The position numbers and the translations under genes were made by a program. A stretch of DNA of 6,089 nt from Thermococci archaeon (GTDB lineage: Archaea > Methanobacteriota_B > Thermococci > Methanofastidiosales > B48-G16): the NCBI GenBank assembly GCA_003660605.1, contig QMUN01000053.1, positions 1 to 6,089 on the forward strand, written 5' to 3'. The notes beneath the pieces were generated by a model that was not told the DNA's origin, ran no database searches, and worked only from the letters and a program-made list of their open reading frames with translations. Below are positions 1 through 5,358 of this stretch, piece after piece (positions within the stretch are counted from its first letter, which is position 1; every line of letters begins with the position of its first letter).

Positions 1-172
1 GAGACTTTCATTTGGAAAACCTATCAGCAGAGCTGCAAGAGTAAAAAAAGGACAGAAGGTCATGACTCTGTATGTACATGAAAAAGGCGTTTTGAGAGCC
101 AGAGAGGCTATCAGACGGGCAGCCATGAAGATACCCATGGGGACGTTGACAGAGGTTAGGAAGGTTAGTTGA
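1..172 (+). CDS. rpl10e: 50S ribosomal protein L10e (L16 family), C-terminal end, partial
   Basis: The frame beginning at base 2 is open from the window edge to a TGA at 170-172 and encodes 56 residues. It holds the typical archaeal L10e C-terminus: a segment like FGKPISRAARVKKGQKV, then a strand, then an alanine/arginine-rich helix REAIRRAAMKIP. Archaeal and eukaryotic L10e (the uL16 family) bind 23S rRNA in the large ribosomal subunit near the tRNA binding and GTPase-centre region; that role is known for the family. The 5' part, roughly two thirds of the usual protein of about 170 residues, lies outside the window. The stop overlaps the stop of the convergent S-layer-like gene by 8 bp, so transcription from the two sides must end inside or past the neighbouring gene. 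Identification is by recognised sequence and is firm. Confidence 0.93.
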   Translation, partial: RLSFGKPISRAARVKKGQKVMTLYVHEKGVLRAREAIRRAAMKIPMGTLTEVRKVS

Positions 173-1274
173 TCTCTTTTATCTTATCTATAAACAACTC
201 TGTAGCTGCGGTAGTGCATTCTCTATCTTTTCCTGCAACTATTATTATATCCTTGTCTGAAAAAGCTCTTTCTATATACTCATACTTTCCCATTGAAACG
301 TACCAGTTTACCCTTGAGTCTCCACTAAGAATAACTTCTTCAGTAACAATATTTGCTGTTTTCTTTTCCCCTGAAGACTGAAGCACCATCCCGGGACCTC
401 CAACAAGAATTAAATTGTACTCCAGTTTCATCTCTCTCGTAAGTTCCGTATCTCTGATAAGCATTGAATACGGGTCCACACCTATGGGTATCTTTGTTCT
501 TTCTGTTTCCTCTAATTCATAAGCTTCTCCACACTGGACGGTATACCCAAACTCTGTCTCATCTTTCCATTCTATTACCGTATTAAACAGCCACTTATTG
601 CCGCTATCCAAAGTGATCGTAGGACTTTTTATTGGTGTACTGGTCCTCATTGGTATATCTTCCATATAAAGTTCGATTCTGTTTGAATAGACTTTGAAGA
701 ACCACAATGTATTGTACCAGTAAGGTGTTTCTGTAGATGAAAGAAAATCTATTCCTTCACAACTCAGTCTACCTTCTTCTATAGAGTTCACGTAGTACGT
801 TTTCCCCAAAAACTTGATATAAGTTTTAGGTTCTATATTTGTAACTATATATTTTACATAAAGAATAGTTTTTGTAGATAGATCAGCTTTGAACCTTATC
901 TCCTCATGCGTTTTAGTTTCGTCGTACCCTTCAGTGGCATAAAATGGACGAGGTTTGCCCCTGTACCACAGATATCCATACTCCTCGGGGGTAAGAACTA
1001 CCTCTATATTGCTCGGTGCAGTCCCCTTTTTCCATGCCGGCCAGAGATACTGTGGTTCATCTGAGACTACATAACACAGATAATTGGCTACAGCTTGGGC
1101 TATCCTCAAAGCATTATCATAGTCCTCTTCAGCAGCGTAAGCGCCGTAAACTATCTTTATTTCAGGCTGGCCATTCTCTGGATTGACAAAGAAATCTCGT
1201 GTAAGAGACAACTGGGTACTACTCAGGGGTAAGATCAGAACTATTAAAACCAAACAGATTATTCTTTTGAGCAT
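165..1274 (-). CDS. Secreted S-layer-like protein (S_layer_N / S_layer_C type)
   Basis: This encodes 369 residues from the chosen start. Residues 1-23 form a signal peptide: MLKR, a hydrophobic run CLVLIVLILPL, then polar SSTQ. The mature N-terminus has NPENGQPEIKIVYG (31-44) followed by an alanine-rich helix, the pattern that opens methanogen and Thermococcales S-layer proteins. The middle is strand-rich and includes IKFLGKTYYV. The C-terminus repeats the fold logic with NLILVGGPG (287-295) and IIIVAGKDRE (343-352), which match the S-layer C domain. The protein should be exported and sit in or on the cell surface. It is short: Methanococcus S-layer proteins exceed 500 residues, so this may be an accessory or paralogous wall protein. 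I see no C-terminal membrane helix. An upstream in-frame ATG at 1292 is rejected because it abuts the TATA box (1297-1303) and would lie upstream of the predicted transcription start. The ATG at 1274 is 26 bp from the TATA centre and directly precedes a standard signal peptide. Four cysteines remain after the signal and could form disulfides (inference). Confidence 0.78.
   Translation of the reverse strand: MLKRIICLVLIVLILPLSSTQLSLTRDFFVNPENGQPEIKIVYGAYAAEEDYDNALRIAQAVANYLCYVVSDEPQYLWPAWKKGTAPSNIEVVLTPEEYGYLWYRGKPRPFYATEGYDETKTHEEIRFKADLSTKTILYVKYIVTNIEPKTYIKFLGKTYYVNSIEEGRLSCEGIDFLSSTETPYWYNTLWFFKVYSNRIELYMEDIPMRTSTPIKSPTITLDSGNKWLFNTVIEWKDETEFGYTVQCGEAYELEETERTKIPIGVDPYSMLIRDTELTREMKLEYNLILVGGPGMVLQSSGEKKTANIVTEEVILSGDSRVNWYVSMGKYEYIERAFSDKDIIIVAGKDRECTTAATELFIDKIKEIN
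174..189 (+). terminator. Possible pyrimidine-rich terminator after L10e
   Basis: Immediately after the L10e stop the + strand runs CTCTTTTATCTTATCT. Euryarchaeal transcripts commonly end at U-rich stretches without a required hairpin. This stretch would fit, but it lies inside the convergent coding region and holds only one run of four Ts, so support is weak. Confidence 0.3.
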
Positions 1275-1296
1275 AATTAATCTATACAGCATGAAA

Positions 1297-1303
1297 ATAT
1301 AAA
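1297..1303 (-). promoter_or_regulatory. TATA box for the S-layer-like gene
   Basis: On the minus strand the sequence is TTTATAT, an archaeal TATA box. Its centre (1300) lies 26 bp upstream of the ATG at 1274, the normal distance from TATA to transcription start in archaea. The mRNA is therefore predicted to be leaderless and to begin at or very near that ATG. No Shine-Dalgarno sequence is needed, and none is obvious before the ATG. Confidence 0.65.
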
Positions 1304-1321
1304 TGTTGCTATGCAGGAACG

Positions 1322-1330
1322 TTTAAATAT
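1322..1330 (+). promoter_or_regulatory. TATA box for the NAD kinase family gene
   Basis: TTTAAATAT is centred at 1326, 25 bp before the ATG at 1351, again predicting a leaderless transcript. A purine-rich GCAGGAAC just upstream sits where the TFB recognition element would be. The opposing S-layer TATA box is about 26 bp away, so the two promoters are back to back and their TBP/TFB complexes would be close neighbours. Confidence 0.7.
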
Positions 1331-1350
1331 TAGAATTCTTAGGGTATGTA

Positions 1351-2484
1351 ATGTACACCTTGGGATTCCTTATAAACCCAATAGCTGGAATGGGTGGTAA
1401 AGTAGGCTTGAAAGGAACGGATAATGTTCTTGACGAAGCCGTTAAAAGAGGAGCTTTGCCTTTAGCAAATTTAAGAGCTTCAGAAACATTAGAAAGAATA
1501 AAGACAGTGATAGACAAATACCATAGTGATTTTCCTGTTAAATGGCTAACGTGTTCAGGGGAAATGGGTGAGGATTGCTTAAAAAAATATGGGTTTTCTT
1601 GTGAGGTAGTACATCACTGCAAAAAAGTAACAACTGCTGACGATACAAAAAGAGCATGCAAAGCATTTTTGAAAAGGAATGTAGACCTTATAGTTTTCTG
1701 CGGTGGAGACGGAACTGCCAGAGATATCTACGATGTCGTAGGAGACAAAACGCCCATTCTTGGAGTACCTTCTGGTGTGAAAATGCACTCGGGTGTCTTT
1801 TGTGTCAATCCTGAGGCAGCTTCTGAGGTTATTTTTGCATTTACCGAAAAAACTCTGAGTATCGGCGAAGCGGAGATAATGGATCTTGACGAAGAAAAGT
1901 ACCGTAAAGGAGAATGGTCGATTAAACTCCATGGTATTGCAAAGACATTATCTGAAGGTAATTATATACAGAGTGCCAAAGCGATAATCCGTGGACCATC
2001 AGAAGAAGAGATAAAAGATGAGATCGCTGATCATATAAAAGAAGAGATGGAAAAAGATACTCTCTATATCTTAGGCTCTGGAGGAACGCTTAAAACTATC
2101 GGAGAAAAACTTGAGATTGACAAAACGCTTTTAGGTATAGATGCTGTATTCAATGGAAAACTTATTGCAAAAGACGTCAATGAGAAAGAGTTATTATCTC
2201 TTCTCTCAAAATACAGGAAAGCAAAGTTAATTTTGAGTCCCATAGGCGCTCAGGGATTTATACTGGGAAGGGGAAATCTTCAACTAAGTTCAGATGTTAT
2301 AAAAAGGATAGGAATAGAGAATATCATCATAGTTGCTACGCCTTCTAAACTCCACAATACACCATTTCTGAGAGTCGACACAGGTGATCCTTCCTTGGAC
2401 AAAGAGTTTGCAGAAAAAAAATATCTCACTGTACTTATAGGATATCATATTACAGCTTTAAGGAAGATAGCTGTACCTGTTTGA
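1351..2484 (+). CDS. ATP/polyphosphate-dependent NAD kinase family protein (COG3199 type)
   Basis: This is a 377-residue soluble protein of the diacylglycerol/NAD kinase superfamily, closest in layout to the archaeal COG3199 group, which also includes bacterial AcoX-like proteins. The opening NPIAGMGG (9-16) is the first nucleotide-binding loop. VFCGGDGTARD (115-125) carries the GGDGT signature, with Asp120 as the likely catalytic and metal-linked residue. GVPSGVKMHSGVF (138-150) is the second conserved loop. Further conserved-looking blocks are GSGGTLKTIG (242-251), SPIGAQGFILGRGN (296-309) and the tail LRVDTGDPSLD (340-350). The predicted reaction is phosphorylation of NAD to NADP in the cytoplasm. 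Many members of this subgroup are uncharacterised, so the substrate is inferred. The length is normal for the group. The start is supported by the TATA box 25 bp upstream and by the family-typical N-terminus beginning immediately. A gap of 41 bp with its own promoter separates it from the transporter downstream. Confidence 0.85.
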   Translation: MYTLGFLINPIAGMGGKVGLKGTDNVLDEAVKRGALPLANLRASETLERIKTVIDKYHSDFPVKWLTCSGEMGEDCLKKYGFSCEVVHHCKKVTTADDTKRACKAFLKRNVDLIVFCGGDGTARDIYDVVGDKTPILGVPSGVKMHSGVFCVNPEAASEVIFAFTEKTLSIGEAEIMDLDEEKYRKGEWSIKLHGIAKTLSEGNYIQSAKAIIRGPSEEEIKDEIADHIKEEMEKDTLYILGSGGTLKTIGEKLEIDKTLLGIDAVFNGKLIAKDVNEKELLSLLSKYRKAKLILSPIGAQGFILGRGNLQLSSDVIKRIGIENIIIVATPSKLHNTPFLRVDTGDPSLDKEFAEKKYLTVLIGYHITALRKIAVPV

Positions 2485-2496
2485 TTACAGAAAAAA

Positions 2497-2504
2497 TATT
2501 TAAA
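2497..2504 (+). promoter_or_regulatory. TATA box for the TauE/SafE gene
   Basis: TATTTAAA, preceded by an A run, is centred near 2500, about 26 bp before the ATG at 2526. It sits in the 41-bp gap after the NAD kinase stop and predicts a leaderless transcript. An ATG at 2521 is in another frame and is followed two codons later by a stop, so it is not the start. Confidence 0.65.
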
Positions 2505-2525
2505 CTCTGTTCAATTTAAGATGCT

Positions 2526-3269
2526 ATGATAGATCCTTTAATTATAGCTATCATCGGATTCTTTGTAATATTCTTAGGCAGTATGACCCAGGGTTTAATA
2601 GGCTTTGGAGTTATATTATTTTCTGCTCCGATAATAGTACTCTTTCTTCCAGCAAAAACAGTCGTTCCCATGATTATGATTTACAGTGCTTTGATCAATG
2701 CGACCATATTGTTTGAAGCGAGAAAATGGGTGGATCTAAAGAGGATCTGGAGCTTAATAATCGCTGGTATAATTGGAGTACCAATTGGAACTTATTTATT
2801 AATAGTCTTGGATGATAATATACTAAGAATATTTATTGGAACCATTATCATTTTATTTGCTGTAGCTCTTTTGACAGGTCTCAGAAAGAAAATTAAAAAC
2901 GAAAAATTAGCTTTTGCTCCAATAGGATTTGTCGGCGGCTTGTTGGGCGGCAGTACATCGATGAGTGGTCCACCAGTCATAATATTTTTTACTAATCAGG
3001 GACTGAAGAAGCAAGTTTTCAGAGCAAATCTAGTTGCTTACTTTATGGCAATGAGCCTGGTAGCCATCTCCAGTTTCATAGTTGGGGGTCTCATAACAAC
3101 AGAGGTCATTAGATACACGATTTTATTTCTACCTGCAATGATTTTTGGAGTAGCAATAGGAATCAAACTCGTGCATAGAGTTGAAGAAAAACTGTTCCAG
3201 AATATCGTGTTGATTGTGGTGATAATTGCAGGAGCATTGTCAGTTATCTCTGGTTTGAGTATAGTATAA
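2526..3269 (+). CDS. TauE/SafE family membrane transporter
   Basis: This 247-residue, strongly hydrophobic protein has about eight predicted membrane segments, roughly residues 4-40 (one or two helices or a re-entrant pair), 44-64, 73-96, 100-118, 129-157, 165-189, 194-215 and 224-245. It shows the two-half architecture of the TauE/SafE (formerly DUF81) family. The first half has TQGLIGFGVILFSAP (21-35) and the second half has FVGGLLGGSTSMSGPP (135-150), the repeated glycine-rich motif with its GPP end. Charged loops such as GLRKKIKNEK (118-127) separate the halves and suggest the cytoplasmic side. Family members move sulfite, sulfoacetate, other sulfonates or related small anions across the cell membrane. 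The substrate cannot be read from this sequence, and no sulfur-metabolism gene is adjacent. The length is typical (about 240-260). It has its own TATA box. The intergenic stretch after the stop contains the promoter of the next gene, so co-transcription is not required. Confidence 0.88.
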   Translation: MIDPLIIAIIGFFVIFLGSMTQGLIGFGVILFSAPIIVLFLPAKTVVPMIMIYSALINATILFEARKWVDLKRIWSLIIAGIIGVPIGTYLLIVLDDNILRIFIGTIIILFAVALLTGLRKKIKNEKLAFAPIGFVGGLLGGSTSMSGPPVIIFFTNQGLKKQVFRANLVAYFMAMSLVAISSFIVGGLITTEVIRYTILFLPAMIFGVAIGIKLVHRVEEKLFQNIVLIVVIIAGALSVISGLSIV

Positions 3270-3281
3270 TATTGTGCAATA
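3270..3281. repeat. Short inverted repeat upstream of the PLP-enzyme promoter
   Basis: TATTG-TG-CAATA has two perfect 5-base arms around a 2-base spacer. It begins directly after the TauE stop and ends about 17 bp before the TATA box of the next gene. That is a plausible position for a regulator, but a repeat this short in AT-rich DNA can arise by chance. Confidence 0.25.
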
Positions 3282-3298
3282 AAATCCATATAACAACC

Positions 3299-3308
3299 TT
3301 TAAATATA
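3299..3308 (+). promoter_or_regulatory. TATA box for the alpha-oxoamine synthase gene
   Basis: TTTAAATATA, centred at about 3303, is the best TATA match in the 79-bp gap between the transporter and the PLP enzyme. The predicted transcription start is near 3329, leaving a leader of about 20 nucleotides before the ATG at 3349. The other promoters in this window sit right at the start-codon distance. Confidence 0.65.
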
Positions 3309-3339
3309 AAAATTCCTAATATAACAAAGAAGAAATAAT

Positions 3340-3345
3340 GGTGAT
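3340..3345 (+). promoter_or_regulatory. Shine-Dalgarno sequence GGTGAT for the PLP enzyme
   Basis: GGTGAT is complementary to the AUCACC core near the 3' end of archaeal 16S rRNA and lies 3 bases before the ATG at 3349. It fixes that start and fits the short leader predicted from the TATA box. It is the only strong ribosome binding site seen before a gene in this window. Confidence 0.6.
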
Positions 3346-3348
3346 TGA

Positions 3349-4530
3349 ATGAAAGAAAAAACGGAGTTTTTAGAAAGAGAGTATAAAAATATGCTTGAAA
3401 GAGGGGAAACATGGACTATAAGAGATCTTAATGGACCTTCGCAGCCCCATGTAGTCGTGGAAGGCAAGAAATGTATAATGCTTGCTTCGAATAACTATTT
3501 AAACTTGGCAAATGACCCAAGGCTTAGAGAAGCAGCTAAAAAGGCTATAGATAAGTATGGAGCTGGTGCGGGATCCGACTGGTCAATAGCTGGTAATATG
3601 GATATTCATCGGGAGCTTAATGAGAAAATAGCAGAGTTCAAAAGAACTGAAGCTGGTGTTACGTATCAAACAGGATATGCTGTAAACTCGGGTTTGATAC
3701 CCCAGCTAGCAGGAAGGGGAGATATACTGATATCTGACGAACTCAATCACGGAAGTATCATAGATGGTGTTAGGTTAACAAAAGCTGATAGAGCGATATA
3801 CGCACACTCAGATATGGGCGAGCTGGAAACAGTTCTGAAAGATGCAGAGAAAAAGAATTACAGAAGAACTATTATCCTGACAGATGGTGTTTTCTCGATG
3901 GATGGGGATATCGCAAAGATGGACGAGATTCAAAAACTGGCAGATGAGTACGGGGCAATGACATATGTGGATGATGCTCATGGGGAAGGAGTCCTCGGTG
4001 AAGGACATGGGATAGCAACAGAGTTTAATCTGGAAAAAAAGATAGATTTCCAGGTGGGTACATTCTCTAAAGCTTTTGGCAGTTTTGGAGGTATGCTTGC
4101 AGGAAGTGAAATGCTCATAAAATATGCATATAACACATCGAGAACATGGCTTTTGAGTGCTGCTTTTCCGCCTCATGTAGCTGCTGCGTCCATAGCTGCA
4201 CTTGACATCGTGGAGAAGGAACCTGAAAGGGTCAAAAAGCTCTGGGATAACACAAAATACTTCAAAAAGGAGATAGAGAGTCTTGGTTTCGACACAGGGA
4301 ACAGCCAGACCCCAATTATACCCTCCATGGTGGGAGACAGTAAAAAAGCACAGGAACTTGCAAAAAGGCTCTATGATGAAGGAATATTCTGTCTTGCGAT
4401 AGTATATCCAATGGTCGGCAGAGGAAAGGCAAGAATACGCAATCAGATGAATGCAGGAATGAGTAGAGAGGATCTGGATGTAATTCTAAGAGCCTACGAG
4501 AAATGTGGAAAGGAACTTGATATAATCTAA
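3349..4530 (+). CDS. Alpha-oxoamine synthase family PLP enzyme (glycine C-acetyltransferase-like)
   Basis: This 393-residue fold-type I PLP enzyme matches the alpha-oxoamine synthases over its full length. Family landmarks are SNNYLNLA (47-54), DELNHGSIIDG (130-140) with His134 expected to stack on PLP, DGVFSMDGD (179-187), VDDAHGEGVLGEG (207-219) with Asp208 for the pyridine nitrogen and His211, GTFSKAFGSFGG (237-248) with Lys241 as the Schiff-base lysine, and GKARIR (359-364) with Arg364 aligning to the substrate-carboxylate arginine. Family enzymes condense an amino acid with an acyl-CoA and release CO2. The overall pattern is nearer to 2-amino-3-ketobutyrate CoA ligase (Kbl; glycine plus acetyl-CoA) than to BioF (alanine plus pimeloyl-CoA or -ACP). 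No threonine dehydrogenase or biotin gene is next to it, so the substrate is unresolved. Two loops deviate from the usual form: GSDWSIAGN at 75-83, where Kbl has an arginine in place of Trp78, and YPMVGRGK at 353-360, where a VPxG turn is usual. It has its own TATA box and Shine-Dalgarno sequence, and taw2 follows after 15 bp. Confidence 0.85.
   Translation: MKEKTEFLEREYKNMLERGETWTIRDLNGPSQPHVVVEGKKCIMLASNNYLNLANDPRLREAAKKAIDKYGAGAGSDWSIAGNMDIHRELNEKIAEFKRTEAGVTYQTGYAVNSGLIPQLAGRGDILISDELNHGSIIDGVRLTKADRAIYAHSDMGELETVLKDAEKKNYRRTIILTDGVFSMDGDIAKMDEIQKLADEYGAMTYVDDAHGEGVLGEGHGIATEFNLEKKIDFQVGTFSKAFGSFGGMLAGSEMLIKYAYNTSRTWLLSAAFPPHVAAASIAALDIVEKEPERVKKLWDNTKYFKKEIESLGFDTGNSQTPIIPSMVGDSKKAQELAKRLYDEGIFCLAIVYPMVGRGKARIRNQMNAGMSREDLDVILRAYEKCGKELDII
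4519..4526 (+). promoter_or_regulatory. Weak candidate TATA element for taw2 inside the preceding gene
   Basis: GATATAAT lies in the last codons of the PLP-enzyme gene, centred about 24 bp before the taw2 ATG. The spacing matches the leaderless promoters elsewhere in the window. The match to the archaeal TATA consensus is modest and the codons for Asp-Ile-Ile explain the sequence, so read-through transcription from upstream is an equal alternative. Confidence 0.35.
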
Positions 4531-4545
4531 CTTTTTTTATTTTTT
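4531..4545 (+). terminator. Oligo-T terminator between the PLP enzyme and taw2
   Basis: The whole 15-bp gap is C, seven Ts, A, six Ts. Such U-rich RNA ends are the main termination signal in euryarchaea, with no hairpin needed. It directly follows the PLP-enzyme stop. It would end that transcript just before taw2, which would then need its own promoter or partial read-through. Confidence 0.55.
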
Positions 4546-5358
4546 ATGAAAAAAACTGTTTTTGAGAGTATATGTAATGATCTGGAAGGTATTTTAGAAA
4601 CAGAAAACATAAAAAAACTCCCAAAAACTTACGAGTTAATTGGAGATATTTTGATCATATATATCCCTGAGGAATTATCTCGATGGAAAAAAGAGATAGG
4701 AAATGCATATCTCAAAAATTTTAAGAGAGTAAAAACAGTTTTGAGGAAAGGCTATATTTCTGGAGAATACAGAAAACCAAATTTTGAGTATCTGGCAGGA
4801 AACGGTACAGAGACCGTGCACATAGAAAATAAAATAAAATTTAAGCTTGATCTTAGCAAAGTTATGTTTTCTTCAGGAAATATAAAAGAGAGACAGAGAA
4901 TGAGCAGAATATCTAAAAAAGATGAAAAGGTAATAGACATGTTTGCAGGAATAGGTTATTTTTCTATCCCTATAGCTTACCATTCTCATGCTTACGTTAC
5001 CGCAATAGAAAAGAATCCTCAGGCTTTTTATTATTTAAAGGATAATATAAAATTAAATAGAGTCGAAAATCGAGTAAAAGTTATCAATATGGATTGCAGA
5101 GAATTTTCAGGTAGGGGAGATAGGGTGATAATGGGGTATATACAAAAGACAAATGAATTTTTAGAAAAAGCTTTTGAAATTGTTAAAAAGGGAGGGATAA
5201 TACATTATCACCAGACCGTAGTTGAAAAACTTTATCCTGATGCTATATATTCGGAAATAAATACGGTAAATAAGAACTATGAGATCATTTCTATGAGAAA
5301 GGTAAAAAAATTTTCTCCCGGCGTATGGCACATAGTGGCAGACATAAAAGCGATCTAA
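4546..5358 (+). CDS. taw2: tRNA(Phe) 4-demethylwyosine aminocarboxypropyltransferase Taw2
   Basis: This 270-residue protein is close in length and motif order to Pyrococcus TYW2. It transfers the 3-amino-3-carboxypropyl group of S-adenosylmethionine to C7 of 4-demethylwyosine at position 37 of tRNA(Phe), a step of archaeal wybutosine synthesis that supports reading-frame maintenance. The N-terminal domain includes ELIGDILIIYIP (30-41), followed by a linker with ISGEYRKPNFEYLAG (71-85). The Rossmann domain has VMFSSGNIKER (106-116), DMFAGIGYFSIP (131-142) for SAM, Glu155 at the end of strand 2, and MGYIQKTNEF (196-205). It ends with IHYHQT (219-224) and FSPGVWHIV (256-264). Two features separate it from the related methyltransferase Trm5: FSxGNxxER in place of the FSPR-type motif, and MGYxxxTxEF where Trm5 has an NLP-type loop. 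The ATG follows directly on an oligo-T tract with no Shine-Dalgarno sequence. The stop codon overlaps the stop of the convergent gene by 4 bp. Confidence 0.92.
   Translation: MKKTVFESICNDLEGILETENIKKLPKTYELIGDILIIYIPEELSRWKKEIGNAYLKNFKRVKTVLRKGYISGEYRKPNFEYLAGNGTETVHIENKIKFKLDLSKVMFSSGNIKERQRMSRISKKDEKVIDMFAGIGYFSIPIAYHSHAYVTAIEKNPQAFYYLKDNIKLNRVENRVKVINMDCREFSGRGDRVIMGYIQKTNEFLEKAFEIVKKGGIIHYHQTVVEKLYPDAIYSEINTVNKNYEIISMRKVKKFSPGVWHIVADIKAI

Noticed and set aside
1274..1292. Upstream ATG at 1292 as the start of the S-layer-like gene
   Set aside because: It abuts the TATA box and would be upstream of the predicted transcription start; the ATG at 1274 gives a normal signal peptide.
3338..3352. 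A four-codon reading frame (Met-Val-Ile-Glu) overlapping the PLP-enzyme start as ATGA
   Set aside because: Such a short frame is expected by chance, and it has no ribosome binding site of its own. The GGTGAT overlapping it is better explained as the Shine-Dalgarno sequence of the main gene.
3808..4176. Minus-strand frame of 122 codons opposite the PLP enzyme
   Set aside because: It lies wholly inside a gene with clear family motifs, and its cysteine/histidine-rich product looks like no known protein.
1351..5358. One operon joining NAD kinase, TauE, PLP enzyme and taw2 as a new pathway
   Set aside because: There are separate TATA boxes before the first three, a T-tract before taw2, and no functional link between the products.
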